Source: Pseudomonas sp. GD03919 (lineage in GTDB: Bacteria; Pseudomonadota; Gammaproteobacteria; Pseudomonadales; Pseudomonadaceae). From it: DNA of 64,000 nucleotides. The stretch covers positions 2,480,001 through 2,544,000 of the forward strand of contig NZ_CP104582.1 in assembly GCF_029814935.1 (NCBI RefSeq). Direction: 5' to 3'. A model generated the notes under the pieces. The model was not told where the DNA came from. It saw only the letters and a list, made by a program, of their open reading frames with translations, and made no database searches. A program made the translations under genes and the position numbers. The stretch's first letter is position 1; every line of letters begins with the position of its first letter. Below, piece by piece: positions 8,192 through 16,885 of the stretch.

Positions 8192-9010
8192 ATGAATATC
8201 ACGATCAAATCCTATCAGGCGAGCATTCCCGCACAAGTGCCTGCCCAGGAAATACCGCGTTCGGACAACACTACAAAGTCCATCGCTGAAAACACCAACT
8301 CGAGCACTGCCGCAACCGTCTCAATATCCAGCTCCGCACAAGCCCGCTATATCCAGAGCAGCGCAACCGAGCGCCAAGCTGCCATGTCGCAAGGTGAATT
8401 AAAGCAGCTACACTCAAGTACATGGTCTGATATATACAATTTCAGCCAACTTCTCGGCAGCAAAAATTACAATAAAGATGATTTGCTACCACAAACAGAT
8501 GATCCCGCACGATTGGAACTGGGAAAAAAATCTCTGGAATACGCCATTTCCCTTCATCAATCCCCCCCGGGGAATGCTTCTAACCCTTTTGCTGGAATGG
8601 CCCGAAATGATCTGAGTGCCGTGGTCTATGATGACTCCGGAACATACACCATGGCCGAGCGATATGCTGCCTCAGCAGAACTCCGCATGCAGGACGAGGC
8701 ATATTTCTCCAGCCTGTCAGCCAAACTAACAAATGGTGGCGATAATCGTGATTTTTTCAAAAGCATTCTGGACTACTTCGATGATCTGCCTCCGGTAGAA
8801 AAGGCAGCCTACCCGGATGGTTACAGGGACAGCATCGACAGTCTGTATCAAGAACAGCTGGATCAATGGGGACCGCTCGCCCTAATCAAACAAGCAACCG
8901 AGGAAGACACCGAGAAACTCTCTGAAAGCATCTTCAAAGAAGGTCAGTCATCGCAGGAAATGCTGCAAGCCGTCCTGGAGAAAGCGATTGGGCTTTCTAA
9001 GGCACAATAA
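8192..9010 (+). CDS. Signal-less paralogous family protein, intact copy (272 aa)
   Basis: A GGAG ribosome site precedes the ATG. Residues 1-40 are Ser/Thr/Asn/Pro rich and probably disordered. TVSISSSAQ follows at 42-50, resembling from memory the SVTLSDAQ motif at the end of the exported N-terminal part of FlgM. The remainder is a soluble, helical, acidic domain with NPFAGMARNDL and YDDSGTYT around residues 130-150 and LPPVEKAAYPDGY near 200. No enzyme motif recognised. It is the upstream member of a tandem pair (3 bases from the next start) and a homologue of the partial gene at the window start. Confidence 0.78.
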   Translation: MNITIKSYQASIPAQVPAQEIPRSDNTTKSIAENTNSSTAATVSISSSAQARYIQSSATERQAAMSQGELKQLHSSTWSDIYNFSQLLGSKNYNKDDLLPQTDDPARLELGKKSLEYAISLHQSPPGNASNPFAGMARNDLSAVVYDDSGTYTMAERYAASAELRMQDEAYFSSLSAKLTNGGDNRDFFKSILDYFDDLPPVEKAAYPDGYRDSIDSLYQEQLDQWGPLALIKQATEEDTEKLSESIFKEGQSSQEMLQAVLEKAIGLSKAQ

Positions 9011-9013
9011 ACC

Positions 9014-9833
9014 ATGAACATCTCGATCAAATCTTATCAGACGAGCATTCCCGCAAAAGCGCCTGCTCAGGAAGGCTTGCGATCGGAGAACACTACAAAG
9101 TCCACTACTGAAAACACCAACTCAAGCACTGCCGCAACCGTTTCAATATCCAGTTCCGCTCAGGCACGCTATATTCAAAGCAGTGCTATCGAGCGACAGA
9201 CATCCATGTCACAAAGCGAGTTGAAGAGCCTATATGCAAAAGGACAGAAGGATATTTATAATTTCGGACACCTTATTGCAGGCGGGAGCTATAACAAAGA
9301 CGACTTACTTCCAAAAACAGACGATCCCGCTCGATTGACTTTAGGCCAGAAGTCTCTGGATTGGGCCATCGGGCTATCCCAATCCCCGCCCAAGCATCTT
9401 TCCAATCCGTTCGCAGGCATGGCTCGAAATGATTTGAGCGCCATTGTCTATGATGATTCGGGAACTTACACAGAAGCAGAACGATATGCCGCTTATGGGG
9501 AACTTAGCAAGCAGGATGAAGCATATTTCTCCAGCCTGTCAGCCAAACTAACAAATGGTGGCGATAACCGTGATTTTTTTCAAAAGCATTCTGGACTACT
9601 TCGATGATCTGCCTCCGGTAGAAAAGGCGGCCTACCCGGATGGTCACAGGGACAGCATCGATAGCCTGTACCAAGAACAACTAGACCAATGGGGACCGCT
9701 CGCCCTAATCAAACAAGCAACCGAGGAAGACACCGAGAAACTCTCTGAAAGCATCTTCAAAGAAGGTCAGTCATCGCAGGAAATGCTGCAAGCCGTCCTG
9801 GAGAAAGCGATTGGACTTTCTAAGGCACAATGA
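9014..9833 (+). pseudogene. Tandem paralogue with +1 frameshift in a T run
   Basis: Aligned to the gene at 8192, this copy runs in frame to the T run at 9574-9580, which has 7 T where the intact copy has 6 (8752-8757). The reading frame then stops at 9607. The remaining 84 or so codons continue in the other frame to 9833 and are almost identical to the end of the intact copy. The upstream half differs much more. It may be a pseudogene, a slippage or phase-variable gene, or a base-calling error. If corrected the product would be about 272 residues. Confidence 0.82.
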
Positions 9834-9931
9834 TAACCGGATAAGCAAAACAGGCTTTTATCGTCCAACCGAGCAACGTGCGCATCCATAACGCTTGTCC
9901 CTCTGCTTGGAAGCCGGAGAACGTTATCCCC

Positions 9932-10207
9932 ATGCACAATCCACCTCACCCAGGCGAAGCACTACGCCTTGACGTACTTCCAGCGCTGGGCATCAACGCC
10001 GATGCCCTGGCTACCCACCTGGGATTCAGCCCCCGCCATCTGCGTGCCGTACTGAATGGCCGCTTGCCTGTCCGTGCCGAACTCGCGCACCGACTGGAAC
10101 TGGCTGGACTGGGCAGCGCTCGCCAGTATCTTGCCGAGCAACAAGCCTGGTCGTTGTGGCAAGCCAGGCAACGGCCTCACCCTCCCATTATCCGACTGTA
10201 CCCCTGA
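9932..10207 (+). CDS. HigA-type antitoxin / XRE transcription regulator
   Basis: A 91-residue protein beginning MHNPPHPGEALR, the typical start of HigA antitoxins, followed by a helix-turn-helix (ADALATHLGFSPRHLRAVLNG). The ATG at 9932 is chosen because family similarity begins there; an in-frame ATG at 9878 would add 18 unrelated residues. HigA normally follows higB, encoding an mRNA-cleaving toxin. No higB is visible upstream, where the frameshifted paralogue lies, so this is an orphan antitoxin or stand-alone regulator. Confidence 0.82.
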   Translation: MHNPPHPGEALRLDVLPALGINADALATHLGFSPRHLRAVLNGRLPVRAELAHRLELAGLGSARQYLAEQQAWSLWQARQRPHPPIIRLYP

Positions 10208-10450
10208 CTTTTGTTATTGGCCTGAATGTGTGAGTCAAGCGGTTGTAACCGCGTGAATGCTGCTTTGCCTGTTCATGCCCGAGTGCATCGGAAAGGCCCC
10301 GCCGTCGCGCACCGAACGTCAGCGGCCACAGTCTGACGGCGGTATGAAATAGGGTTGTGCCGCAGAACCTATTGTTGCCTGACATGAAAACAGAACTCCA
10401 GTGAGATGCAGGGCATCGGGCGAACCCGCCTGCCATTCTGGAGAACTGAC

Positions 10451-11593
10451 ATGACGCACCCTCACAGCAACGCCTCTGCAGGCGAGACCTTACTTGGCAC
10501 TCCTACCGCCCTGATGCTCGACACCCGCCTGACGCCCCTTGAACGCAATGGCTGGCAGGTGCTTCGGATGCTGCGTGCCGCTGACGGCCTCAGTCCGCTG
10601 GCGAATCTTGGACAACTGCGCCGCTACCTCACCTCGATCCCGCTGGGCCAGCGTGCTGGCTACGAGACCGCCTGGCGCGTACTGGTGGTGCTGCGCTTGA
10701 CCGGCTGGATCAGCCTGATCGGCCAACACCGCGACCCACTGACCGGCCATGTATTGAGTGAGCTGTACCAGGTACACGACCACCCTCTCAGGTTTGCCCA
10801 GGCCTGCGAACTTGATGCCAGCCTGCCGGATTTGCTACACGAATCAGAACGCCACGAAAACAATCAGGTATCACGGGTAGCCAGCCACATCCAGGCCACG
10901 ATGACGGATGAAAAGCCCGGCCCTGTCGCTGACGACGATCATAACGATCCGCCGCCACCGGCATCGACGGCGACCGGGCAGCCTCAACCTGCGGATACCG
11001 ACGCCCCGGAAGAACCAGCCAACGCATCCGCCAATCCAATGGCCGTTCTGCCACAGAACCATCGCGCCCGGCAGACCATTCAGGATTCTGCGCCTACGTA
11101 TAGTTTGTATAAGTATAAAAAAAGTACGTACTGCGCGGGCGAAAACGAAAAATCCAGTTCCGTGCAGTTGCCACCCTGCCTGATCGGCGTCAAGCCCAGG
11201 CAGCAACAGGATATTCAGGCGGCGCTGCGTCAGTTGCCTGAGCAACAGCGTCAGGATGTCCTCGATGAATTGCAGGCCCGCAGTCAGAGCGGCGTGGTAC
11301 GCAATGCCATCGCCTATTTCTTCGGGTTGATCAAGCGGGTACTGGCCGGAGAATTCCGTTTTTGGGCGGGTCGCAGGCTGCGTCAGCCTGCCAGCCCTCC
11401 CGCCCCGGCAAAGCCCGCCGTGGTCGCCACTCAGCCGACTGCACCACCGTCCCCCGCGTTCAAGCCCGCAGCCCCGGAAGTCGTCAGGGCACACCTCGCC
11501 AACATTCGCAGCATGCTGGGCAAGCCCACGGATGCCAGTGAGCTTGCCGCCCGGCTCATGCAGGACAAAGGGTGGCAGCCTGATCCAGCATGA
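10451..11593 (+). CDS. STY4528-type integrative element replication protein
   Basis: A 380-residue protein starting at the ATG at 10451. The N-terminal block GTPTALMLDTRLTPLERNGW and the following segment match the STY4528 family of 'pathogenicity island replication' proteins found in PAGI/ICE-type elements. A low-complexity Pro/Ala/Asp-rich middle (residues about 150-200) leads to an unusually AT-rich patch (11095-11135) encoding a Tyr/Lys-rich peptide. The C-terminal part is conserved and ends in a second Pro/Ala stretch. Its biochemical role is not established. The gene marks this region as part of an integrative conjugative element. Confidence 0.8.
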   Translation: MTHPHSNASAGETLLGTPTALMLDTRLTPLERNGWQVLRMLRAADGLSPLANLGQLRRYLTSIPLGQRAGYETAWRVLVVLRLTGWISLIGQHRDPLTGHVLSELYQVHDHPLRFAQACELDASLPDLLHESERHENNQVSRVASHIQATMTDEKPGPVADDDHNDPPPPASTATGQPQPADTDAPEEPANASANPMAVLPQNHRARQTIQDSAPTYSLYKYKKSTYCAGENEKSSSVQLPPCLIGVKPRQQQDIQAALRQLPEQQRQDVLDELQARSQSGVVRNAIAYFFGLIKRVLAGEFRFWAGRRLRQPASPPAPAKPAVVATQPTAPPSPAFKPAAPEVVRAHLANIRSMLGKPTDASELAARLMQDKGWQPDPA

Positions 11594-12337
11594 GCAGGCG
11601 CAAACCCTGGCGCTGCCTGACCAGGCAGGGCGGCCTGATGGCCTGACGGGTCGGGCAGCCGACAAGGCCGCAGGCCGCGTCAGTGGCACAGCCATCGGGA
11701 ACAGGCCCCGCGCCGCGACTAACCGAGCAAGACGGCGGTCACATGAACGCTCATTGCCTGCGCCAGATCGGGCAACGTACGGCTGCCGGGTCGTCACTGC
11801 ACACCGCAGTGACGACACGGCGAACTGCAGCAACAATACGGGCTGGCGCAGCATCGCATTGTCTCTGTCGCACATGATGATGGCCGGGCGATACTGTCCC
11901 GGCAGTGACCTACCGGCAGGTACAACGCCGGACATGCTGGCGCAGTTTCCATGCGCCGTCATTGCGCGGGCCGTACCCATCCGGCCACCCCAAAGGCACC
12001 GGCTTCTGCAAGTGCCTGTCCGCAAGGATGAAGCCACCCCAGGTGCGCCAGGCTCGTTCGCGCGCCGCCCTGCAACAGGGTGAGCCACCGTTCTCATCAA
12101 GCCATCCGGCGTCGTCCCATCCGCCGCAGCGTCCTGCTGCCTGTTTGTCCCATGCCCGCTGTCGTCATCAGCCGGGAGCTGTCCCTTATCCCATCCACAG
12201 GAGGTTTATCCATGCACTACGCACCATGACTGGCTGCCCGGTCTTCCCACAGGAAGCAAGGCGGACGCCTCATACCGAGGCAACGGGTGTGCTGAGCACC
12301 CAGACCCTTCGCCCTTCGGGGATCTCGCCATAGCGAG
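11594..12337 (+). other. Gene-poor stretch between STY4528 gene and integrase-domain gene
   Basis: About 740 GC-rich bases with open frames on both strands that match nothing recognised and lack good ribosome sites. The last 60 bases before 12338 contain small GC-rich hairpins (GGGTG-CTGAG-CACCC and CCCTTCGGGG). No RNA gene or repeat was identified. Confidence 0.5.
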
Positions 12338-13267
12338 TTGGCAATAACACTAACCGATCAAGTTCTCAGCATGACGCTACACCCAGGACACAGGAGGCAG
12401 GCGGTGGATGATTTGACCTGGACGCTGAAACAGCTGTGCCGACGCAACCGTGACGGCAGCTTCGCCACACAGGCCGACCGGCAGCGCTCCCTGACGCTGA
12501 TGGCCCGCCAGTTGCGTGACGCGGGGTTCAACCAGATGCAGGCTCGCTCGCTCAAGGGCAAGCACGTCGATGCGCTGCTCAACCAGTGGCAGGCACAGGG
12601 GCTGTCGACCGGCACCCTGAAAAACCGCCTGAGCCATCTGCGCTGGTGGGCCGAGAAGATCGGCAAAGGGGGGCTTCTGCCTGCCGACAACCGCCAGCTC
12701 GGCATTCCTGAGCGCCAGTACAGCACCAACCAGAGTAAGGCACAGACCCTGGACGAGCGCCTGGAGGCCATCCGCGATGCGCATGTGCAGATGAGCCTGC
12801 GCCTACAGGCCGCCTTCGGGCTGCGCCGCCAGGAGTGCATCAAGTTCCAGCCGGCCTGGGCAGACCGGGGCGACCACATAGCGCTAAAAGGATCATGGAC
12901 GAAGGGCGGTAAACCACGCAGTGTGCCCATCACCACGCCGCAGCAACGGACGGTGCTCGATGCGGCCCGGACGCTGGCGGGCGCCGGTTCGCTGATCCCG
13001 GCGCACAAGTCCTATATCCAGCAGCAGCACGTGTATGACGGCCAGTGCAAGGCGGCAGGACTGAGCAATATGCACGGCCTACGTCATCAGTATGCCCAGG
13101 CAAGATATGAGGCACTGACCGGCTGGCAGGCGCCGGCTGCGGGCGGGCCGACGGCGCGCGACCTGACCCCGGCCCAGCGCCAGGTCGATGCGCAGGCTCG
13201 CCAGATTATCAGCCATGAACTCGGCCATGAACGGCCCCAGATCGTCACGCTGTATGTGGGGCGCTAG
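12338..13267 (+). CDS. Phage-integrase N-terminal domain protein of integrative elements
   Basis: About 309 residues from a TTG at 12338, or 298 from the ATG at 12371; which start is used is unclear. It has an N-terminal SAM-like integrase domain (residues about 20-110) and a C-terminal tyrosine-recombinase fold with FGLRRQE (catalytic Arg), WTKGGK, HGLRHQYAQARY, and HELGH followed by LYVG at the end, where the Tyr would be the nucleophile. Proteins like this recur next to STY4528 genes in ICEs. It is not adjacent to a tRNA and is distinct from the P4-type integrase at 17486, so its role in excision is uncertain. Confidence 0.8.
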   Translation: MAITLTDQVLSMTLHPGHRRQAVDDLTWTLKQLCRRNRDGSFATQADRQRSLTLMARQLRDAGFNQMQARSLKGKHVDALLNQWQAQGLSTGTLKNRLSHLRWWAEKIGKGGLLPADNRQLGIPERQYSTNQSKAQTLDERLEAIRDAHVQMSLRLQAAFGLRRQECIKFQPAWADRGDHIALKGSWTKGGKPRSVPITTPQQRTVLDAARTLAGAGSLIPAHKSYIQQQHVYDGQCKAAGLSNMHGLRHQYAQARYEALTGWQAPAAGGPTARDLTPAQRQVDAQARQIISHELGHERPQIVTLYVGR

Positions 13268-13274
13268 TCGCCGG

Positions 13275-14072
13275 CTAGCCTCGTCGCATCCACAGTTCAT
13301 ACGCCTGGCCCGAGAGCATGAAGTAGGCCGCACCGAGCAGCATGATCAGCAGCACGACACCGCTGATACGAGCGGAAAACCGGGTGTACCGGGCCAGGGC
13401 AAACCAGAGCGAGGACAGCGTGCCGCTGGCCCGCTGGTTCATCAGGGCGAGGTAATGTAGCGATCGGAGTGCCGCAGCAAGCGTTGCGCCGATCCCCATC
13501 ACGACCCCGAAGAGCTGAGACAGTATCCAGATCCGGTGCTCGTCCTCCAGTACATCAAAATAGTAATCAATGATCCCGTAGCGGAAAGCCGCCTCACGGG
13601 CGCCGGCAATAATGCCTGCTTGCGCCAGTTCGGTCAGGTAGATGGAGGCGCCCACGGCAACCAGGGGCGTGAAGATGTACCAGCCCCATTCCGCGCTGTT
13701 GTATTGCCCCCGGATGGCAGAGGCCAAACCAGCTGCCAGGATAAACGCCGTGCAGGAAAACACCCCACTCAGCCAATAGTGCAGGATGTCACTGGCGTAA
13801 CGGCTATATCCCCAGATGACAACGGCCACGACCAGAAATAGTGCGCCAAGGTAAGCCCACACGTCGTCCGAAGAAGAGGATGTTCCCCGGCCTTGATTCA
13901 CCACGACCGTTTGCCTGAAGGTGATAACGGTCTGCTGCACTGTGACAGGTGCCGCAGGCGAAGGGGTGTTGTTGAATCCGCCAAATAGCAGCCCCAATAT
14001 GGCGCCCACAAGTGGGGAAATAACGGCACTTTGTACAAGTGGGTTATTGACCCAGGTAACAAACGCGTCCAA
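13275..14072 (-). CDS. Multi-pass membrane protein of unknown function (265 aa)
   Basis: Transcribed opposite to its neighbours. Hydrophobic segments lie near residues 14-32, 73-90, 100-118, 130-150, 180-205 and 235-255, so five or six membrane helices are expected. A low-complexity Ser run lies near residue 65. No family recognised. Its stop is 8 bases from the convergent integrase-domain gene. A perfect LexA-type palindrome lies about 130 bases before its start, so DNA-damage control is possible. Confidence 0.7.
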   Translation of the reverse strand: MDAFVTWVNNPLVQSAVISPLVGAILGLLFGGFNNTPSPAAPVTVQQTVITFRQTVVVNQGRGTSSSSDDVWAYLGALFLVVAVVIWGYSRYASDILHYWLSGVFSCTAFILAAGLASAIRGQYNSAEWGWYIFTPLVAVGASIYLTELAQAGIIAGAREAAFRYGIIDYYFDVLEDEHRIWILSQLFGVVMGIGATLAAALRSLHYLALMNQRASGTLSSLWFALARYTRFSARISGVVLLIMLLGAAYFMLSGQAYELWMRRG

Positions 14073-14385
14073 TCAATGCTCCTTTACATGTTATACCGAC
14101 CCGAAAGAAAAGCCGCCTGAAGAGCAACGCTGCCATTAAATGACAACTCACTCCGAAGACGGCTTGCTTATCGGGCCTGCTGCAATTCTCTGTATTTTTA
14201 TACAGATTAAATCGCAAAGCGAGCATTACACCTTGAACTGCGCCACCATGCCATTGAGTTTCACCGCAAGGCATGACAGATCCTGGGCGGCAATGCGGTG
14301 AGGGTGAATGCCGCATTGTTTGTCGAAGAACACGGCGGTTTGTCATGAACTGCCCGGAGCGTTCCTTTGCTCCGGAGAAACTGTC
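14073..14385 (+). other. Divergent intergenic region with LexA-like site
   Basis: About 310 bases between the divergent genes at 14072 (minus) and 14386 (plus). It is locally AT-rich around 14190-14220 and likely holds promoters in both directions. The only specific motif seen is the palindrome at 14200-14215. Confidence 0.5.
14200..14215. promoter_or_regulatory. Candidate LexA (SOS) box
   Basis: The 16 bases CTGTATTTTTATACAG fit the LexA consensus CTGT-N8-ACAG with an AT-only spacer. The site lies in a divergent intergenic region of a mobile element, upstream of an unknown membrane-protein gene on the minus strand. Confidence 0.55.
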
Positions 14386-14736
14386 ATGCCCTCGCCGTTC
14401 TCACCCACCAAGCCTGATCGGCCATTGCGTCGCTTGCTCATCATCATGGCGCTGCTGGTCGCCAGCCTGTTCGTCCTGGCCTTCGTGGTCGCCTTTGCCG
14501 GCATCCATTTACTGGGCGGTATCGAGAACTGGCAACAGTGGCTCGACGATCACGCCGGGCACTTCTTTGTCTGGCGCCTGTGCCTGTACGCCGCCGTCCT
14601 TGCCGTCTGGCCCTGGGTACGTCGGCGCCGCCTGGCGCGCGATCCGCAATCACACCGGCAATTGCGCCGGGTCGAGGTGCTGGGCGTGCTCGCCATCGTC
14701 CTGTCCGAAGCCAGCAACTGGCTGCGACTGCACTAA
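14386..14736 (+). CDS. Small membrane protein preceding TraG-N (116 aa)
   Basis: The ATG at 14386 follows a GGAG site and begins MPSPFSPTKPDRPLRR. Two or three hydrophobic segments follow (about residues 16-38, 62-77 and 96-107). It lies 15 bases before the TraG-N gene, matching the small membrane gene found at this position in PAGI/ICE-type conjugation clusters. It is probably a part of the mating apparatus; the exact role is unknown. Confidence 0.72.
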   Translation: MPSPFSPTKPDRPLRRLLIIMALLVASLFVLAFVVAFAGIHLLGGIENWQQWLDDHAGHFFVWRLCLYAAVLAVWPWVRRRRLARDPQSHRQLRRVEVLGVLAIVLSEASNWLRLH

Positions 14737-14751
14737 GGCTGGTGACGAGCC

Positions 14752-16272
14752 ATGACATTGCTGACAACCGATTATCTGGAGTATTACCTGACGCTCGTCG
14801 CCTGGATCGTGCACAACGGCATCTGGGCCATCGTGGTGACCAGCGGAGTGATCGCGCTGCCGTTCCTGGCCATCATCCTCGGCGAGTGGCTGAACGTGCG
14901 AACCGAGGGTGCCGACGAGGGCAACAAGGGCATCCTGTCGTCTCAACGCATCGAGAACCGTATCTGGGTCGCCATCGTCGTGGTGATGTTCGCCTGCGTG
15001 CCGACCATCGACGTAGATCTGGCGACTATCAAGTTCGATACCAGTCGTTCGGCCCAGTGCCAGGTGAACGTGCCGCTGCCCACCGATACCGGCTGGAGCC
15101 AGTCCTTCACGACCCTCAACAACCAGAGCGCGAAGGTTCCGGTGTGGTGGGTATTCATGCACGCATTGTCGCGGGCGGTGACCGGCGCCTCAGTGGCCGC
15201 AATTCCCTGTGGTACTGACCTGCGGCAAATGCGCATGGAGATCAACGCCACCCGCATCGCCGACCCGGTTCTCGCGCAGGAAGTGGCCGACTTCACCCAC
15301 GACTGCTACGGCCCGGCACGCGCCAAACTGTTCATGAGCCGCCCCGATCTCGACGACAACCAGATGCACGACGTGACCTGGATTGGCTCGCGCTTCTTCA
15401 CCGACACTGCAGGCTATTACGACACCTATCGCGCCCAGACCCCACGCGACGGCTGGACCTACGACAGTGACCGGGACGCTGGCCTGGCCCAGGTGCCAAG
15501 CGGTGCCGGCTACCCCACCTGCAGCCAGTGGTGGAACGATGCCGGCAACGGCCTGCGAGCCCGCCTGCTGCAGCAGGTTGAGCCCGGCCTGCTCAGCCGG
15601 ATTGCGGGCTGGGCCGGTTTTCTGAGCCGCACCGAAGTAGATGACTCGGTGGTGCGTGCCATTGCCGCCCCGGGTCGACAGAAAATGAATCTGGGCAACG
15701 TCTACGCCGATTACGGCGGACAAATTGAGAAGACGCTGCCGAACATCGTCACCCGCGCCGCCGGCGATGTGGGGATGGCGGTGGGCAGCCTGGCCTATTT
15801 CCCGGCGATGGACGTGGTGCGCCAGGCGTTGCCGATGGTGATGTCGCTGCTCAAGATGGCGCTGATCATCAGCACGCCACTGCTGTTCACCCTGGCCACC
15901 TACGATATCCGCGCCTTCGTCACGATCAGTTGCGTCTACTTCGCGCTGTACTTCGTCGATTTCTGGTTCGAGCTGGCCCGCTGGGTCGACTCGACCATCC
16001 TCGATGCCCTGTATGGCTGGGGCATGGGATTCAACCGGCCGCACATGAACTTCAACATCATGATGGGGCTGGATAACACCTTCGGCGACATGCTGCTGAA
16101 TTTCGTCATGGGCACCATGTTCATTGTGCTGCCGACGTTTTGGGTTGCCGCATTGGGCTGGGTGGGCGTACGCGCAGGTGGAGCCTTGAAAGGACTGAAT
16201 GACGGAACCAGCGGTGCCGGGCAGGCCGGCGCGAAGGGGGCCTCAGCAATGTCTGGCGGTACGCTGAAATAG
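14752..16272 (+). CDS. Conjugal transfer protein, TraG N-terminal domain
   Basis: A 506-residue inner-membrane protein. Membrane segments lie near residues 20-45 and 78-95, then a long periplasmic domain with several Cys, then clustered C-terminal helices (about 365-400 and 460-480) and a Gly/Ala-rich tail. This is the TraG-N (PF07916-type) architecture of ICE type IV secretion systems, involved in mating-pair stabilisation and pilus assembly. In complete elements it is followed by DUF3742, as here, and preceded by many other transfer genes, which are absent from this window. Confidence 0.88.
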   Translation: MTLLTTDYLEYYLTLVAWIVHNGIWAIVVTSGVIALPFLAIILGEWLNVRTEGADEGNKGILSSQRIENRIWVAIVVVMFACVPTIDVDLATIKFDTSRSAQCQVNVPLPTDTGWSQSFTTLNNQSAKVPVWWVFMHALSRAVTGASVAAIPCGTDLRQMRMEINATRIADPVLAQEVADFTHDCYGPARAKLFMSRPDLDDNQMHDVTWIGSRFFTDTAGYYDTYRAQTPRDGWTYDSDRDAGLAQVPSGAGYPTCSQWWNDAGNGLRARLLQQVEPGLLSRIAGWAGFLSRTEVDDSVVRAIAAPGRQKMNLGNVYADYGGQIEKTLPNIVTRAAGDVGMAVGSLAYFPAMDVVRQALPMVMSLLKMALIISTPLLFTLATYDIRAFVTISCVYFALYFVDFWFELARWVDSTILDALYGWGMGFNRPHMNFNIMMGLDNTFGDMLLNFVMGTMFIVLPTFWVAALGWVGVRAGGALKGLNDGTSGAGQAGAKGASAMSGGTLK

Positions 16273-16279
16273 CCCGCAT

Positions 16280-16669
16280 CTAGTCCTTGTCGTATCGGGG
16301 ATCGTAGTAGCTGGGATCTGGCGGGTCGTTGTAGAGATTCGGGTCGTAGCCCGGATTCTTCATGTGCTCGTCAGGGTCTGGAATTACCCAGTCCTGATCA
16401 TGATCGGCACCAGTGCTACGGCCTGCATGCGCCAACAACGCAGCGCCCAGGAACACCAGGGCCACCCAGAACGCAAGGTACAGCAGCACCAGCACGGCGA
16501 CGATCCTGAATGCCCAGGGCAGGATACGAGCAAGCGTCCGCGGCACGCCATGCCCGGTCAGCCAGGCCACAAAACGGGCCTCCTGGCGCAGGAACGCCCG
16601 GTAGCCGCTCCCCAGCCACTGGCCCAGTTTCCAGGCAGTGCGCGGCCTCTGTGTGTCGTGCTGCGGCAT
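16280..16669 (-). CDS. DUF3742 family integrative-element membrane protein
   Basis: A 129-residue protein convergent with the TraG-N gene, 7 bases apart. The N-terminal region is basic (WKLGQWLGSGYRAFLRQEARF), with one or two membrane helices near residues 48-80 and an acidic Pro/Tyr/Asp-rich tail. This matches the DUF3742 family, commonly the gene next to TraG-N in PAGI-2/ICEclc-type elements. Function unknown. Confidence 0.82.
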   Translation of the reverse strand: MPQHDTQRPRTAWKLGQWLGSGYRAFLRQEARFVAWLTGHGVPRTLARILPWAFRIVAVLVLLYLAFWVALVFLGAALLAHAGRSTGADHDQDWVIPDPDEHMKNPGYDPNLYNDPPDPSYYDPRYDKD

Positions 16670-16885
16670 GATGGATACCTCGCTGGCTCAGCAACCTTGC
16701 CCTGGGCCTTTGCTGCCTCTGCCTTCAAAGGGAAACGGCAAAGGGCCTCAAGGGGTTGCGACAAGGGAAGAGGCTCAAGGGTCAAAGGCCCTATCCGAAA
16801 AGGCCAAAAGGCACAAAAGCCTTCCTCCCGCATGGAGCCGGCACAACCGGTGCAGCTCCTTCACCGGGCCGGCTGTCTCCGGCCA

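Noticed and set aside
11532..12083. 183-residue open frame on the plus strand
   Set aside because: Overlaps the end of the STY4528 gene, low-complexity Arg/Ala composition, no ribosome site and no family resemblance.
10871..12100. 409-residue open frame on the minus strand
   Set aside because: Antisense to the STY4528 gene over half its length, rich in Arg/Gly/Ala without a recognisable domain; a high-GC shadow frame.
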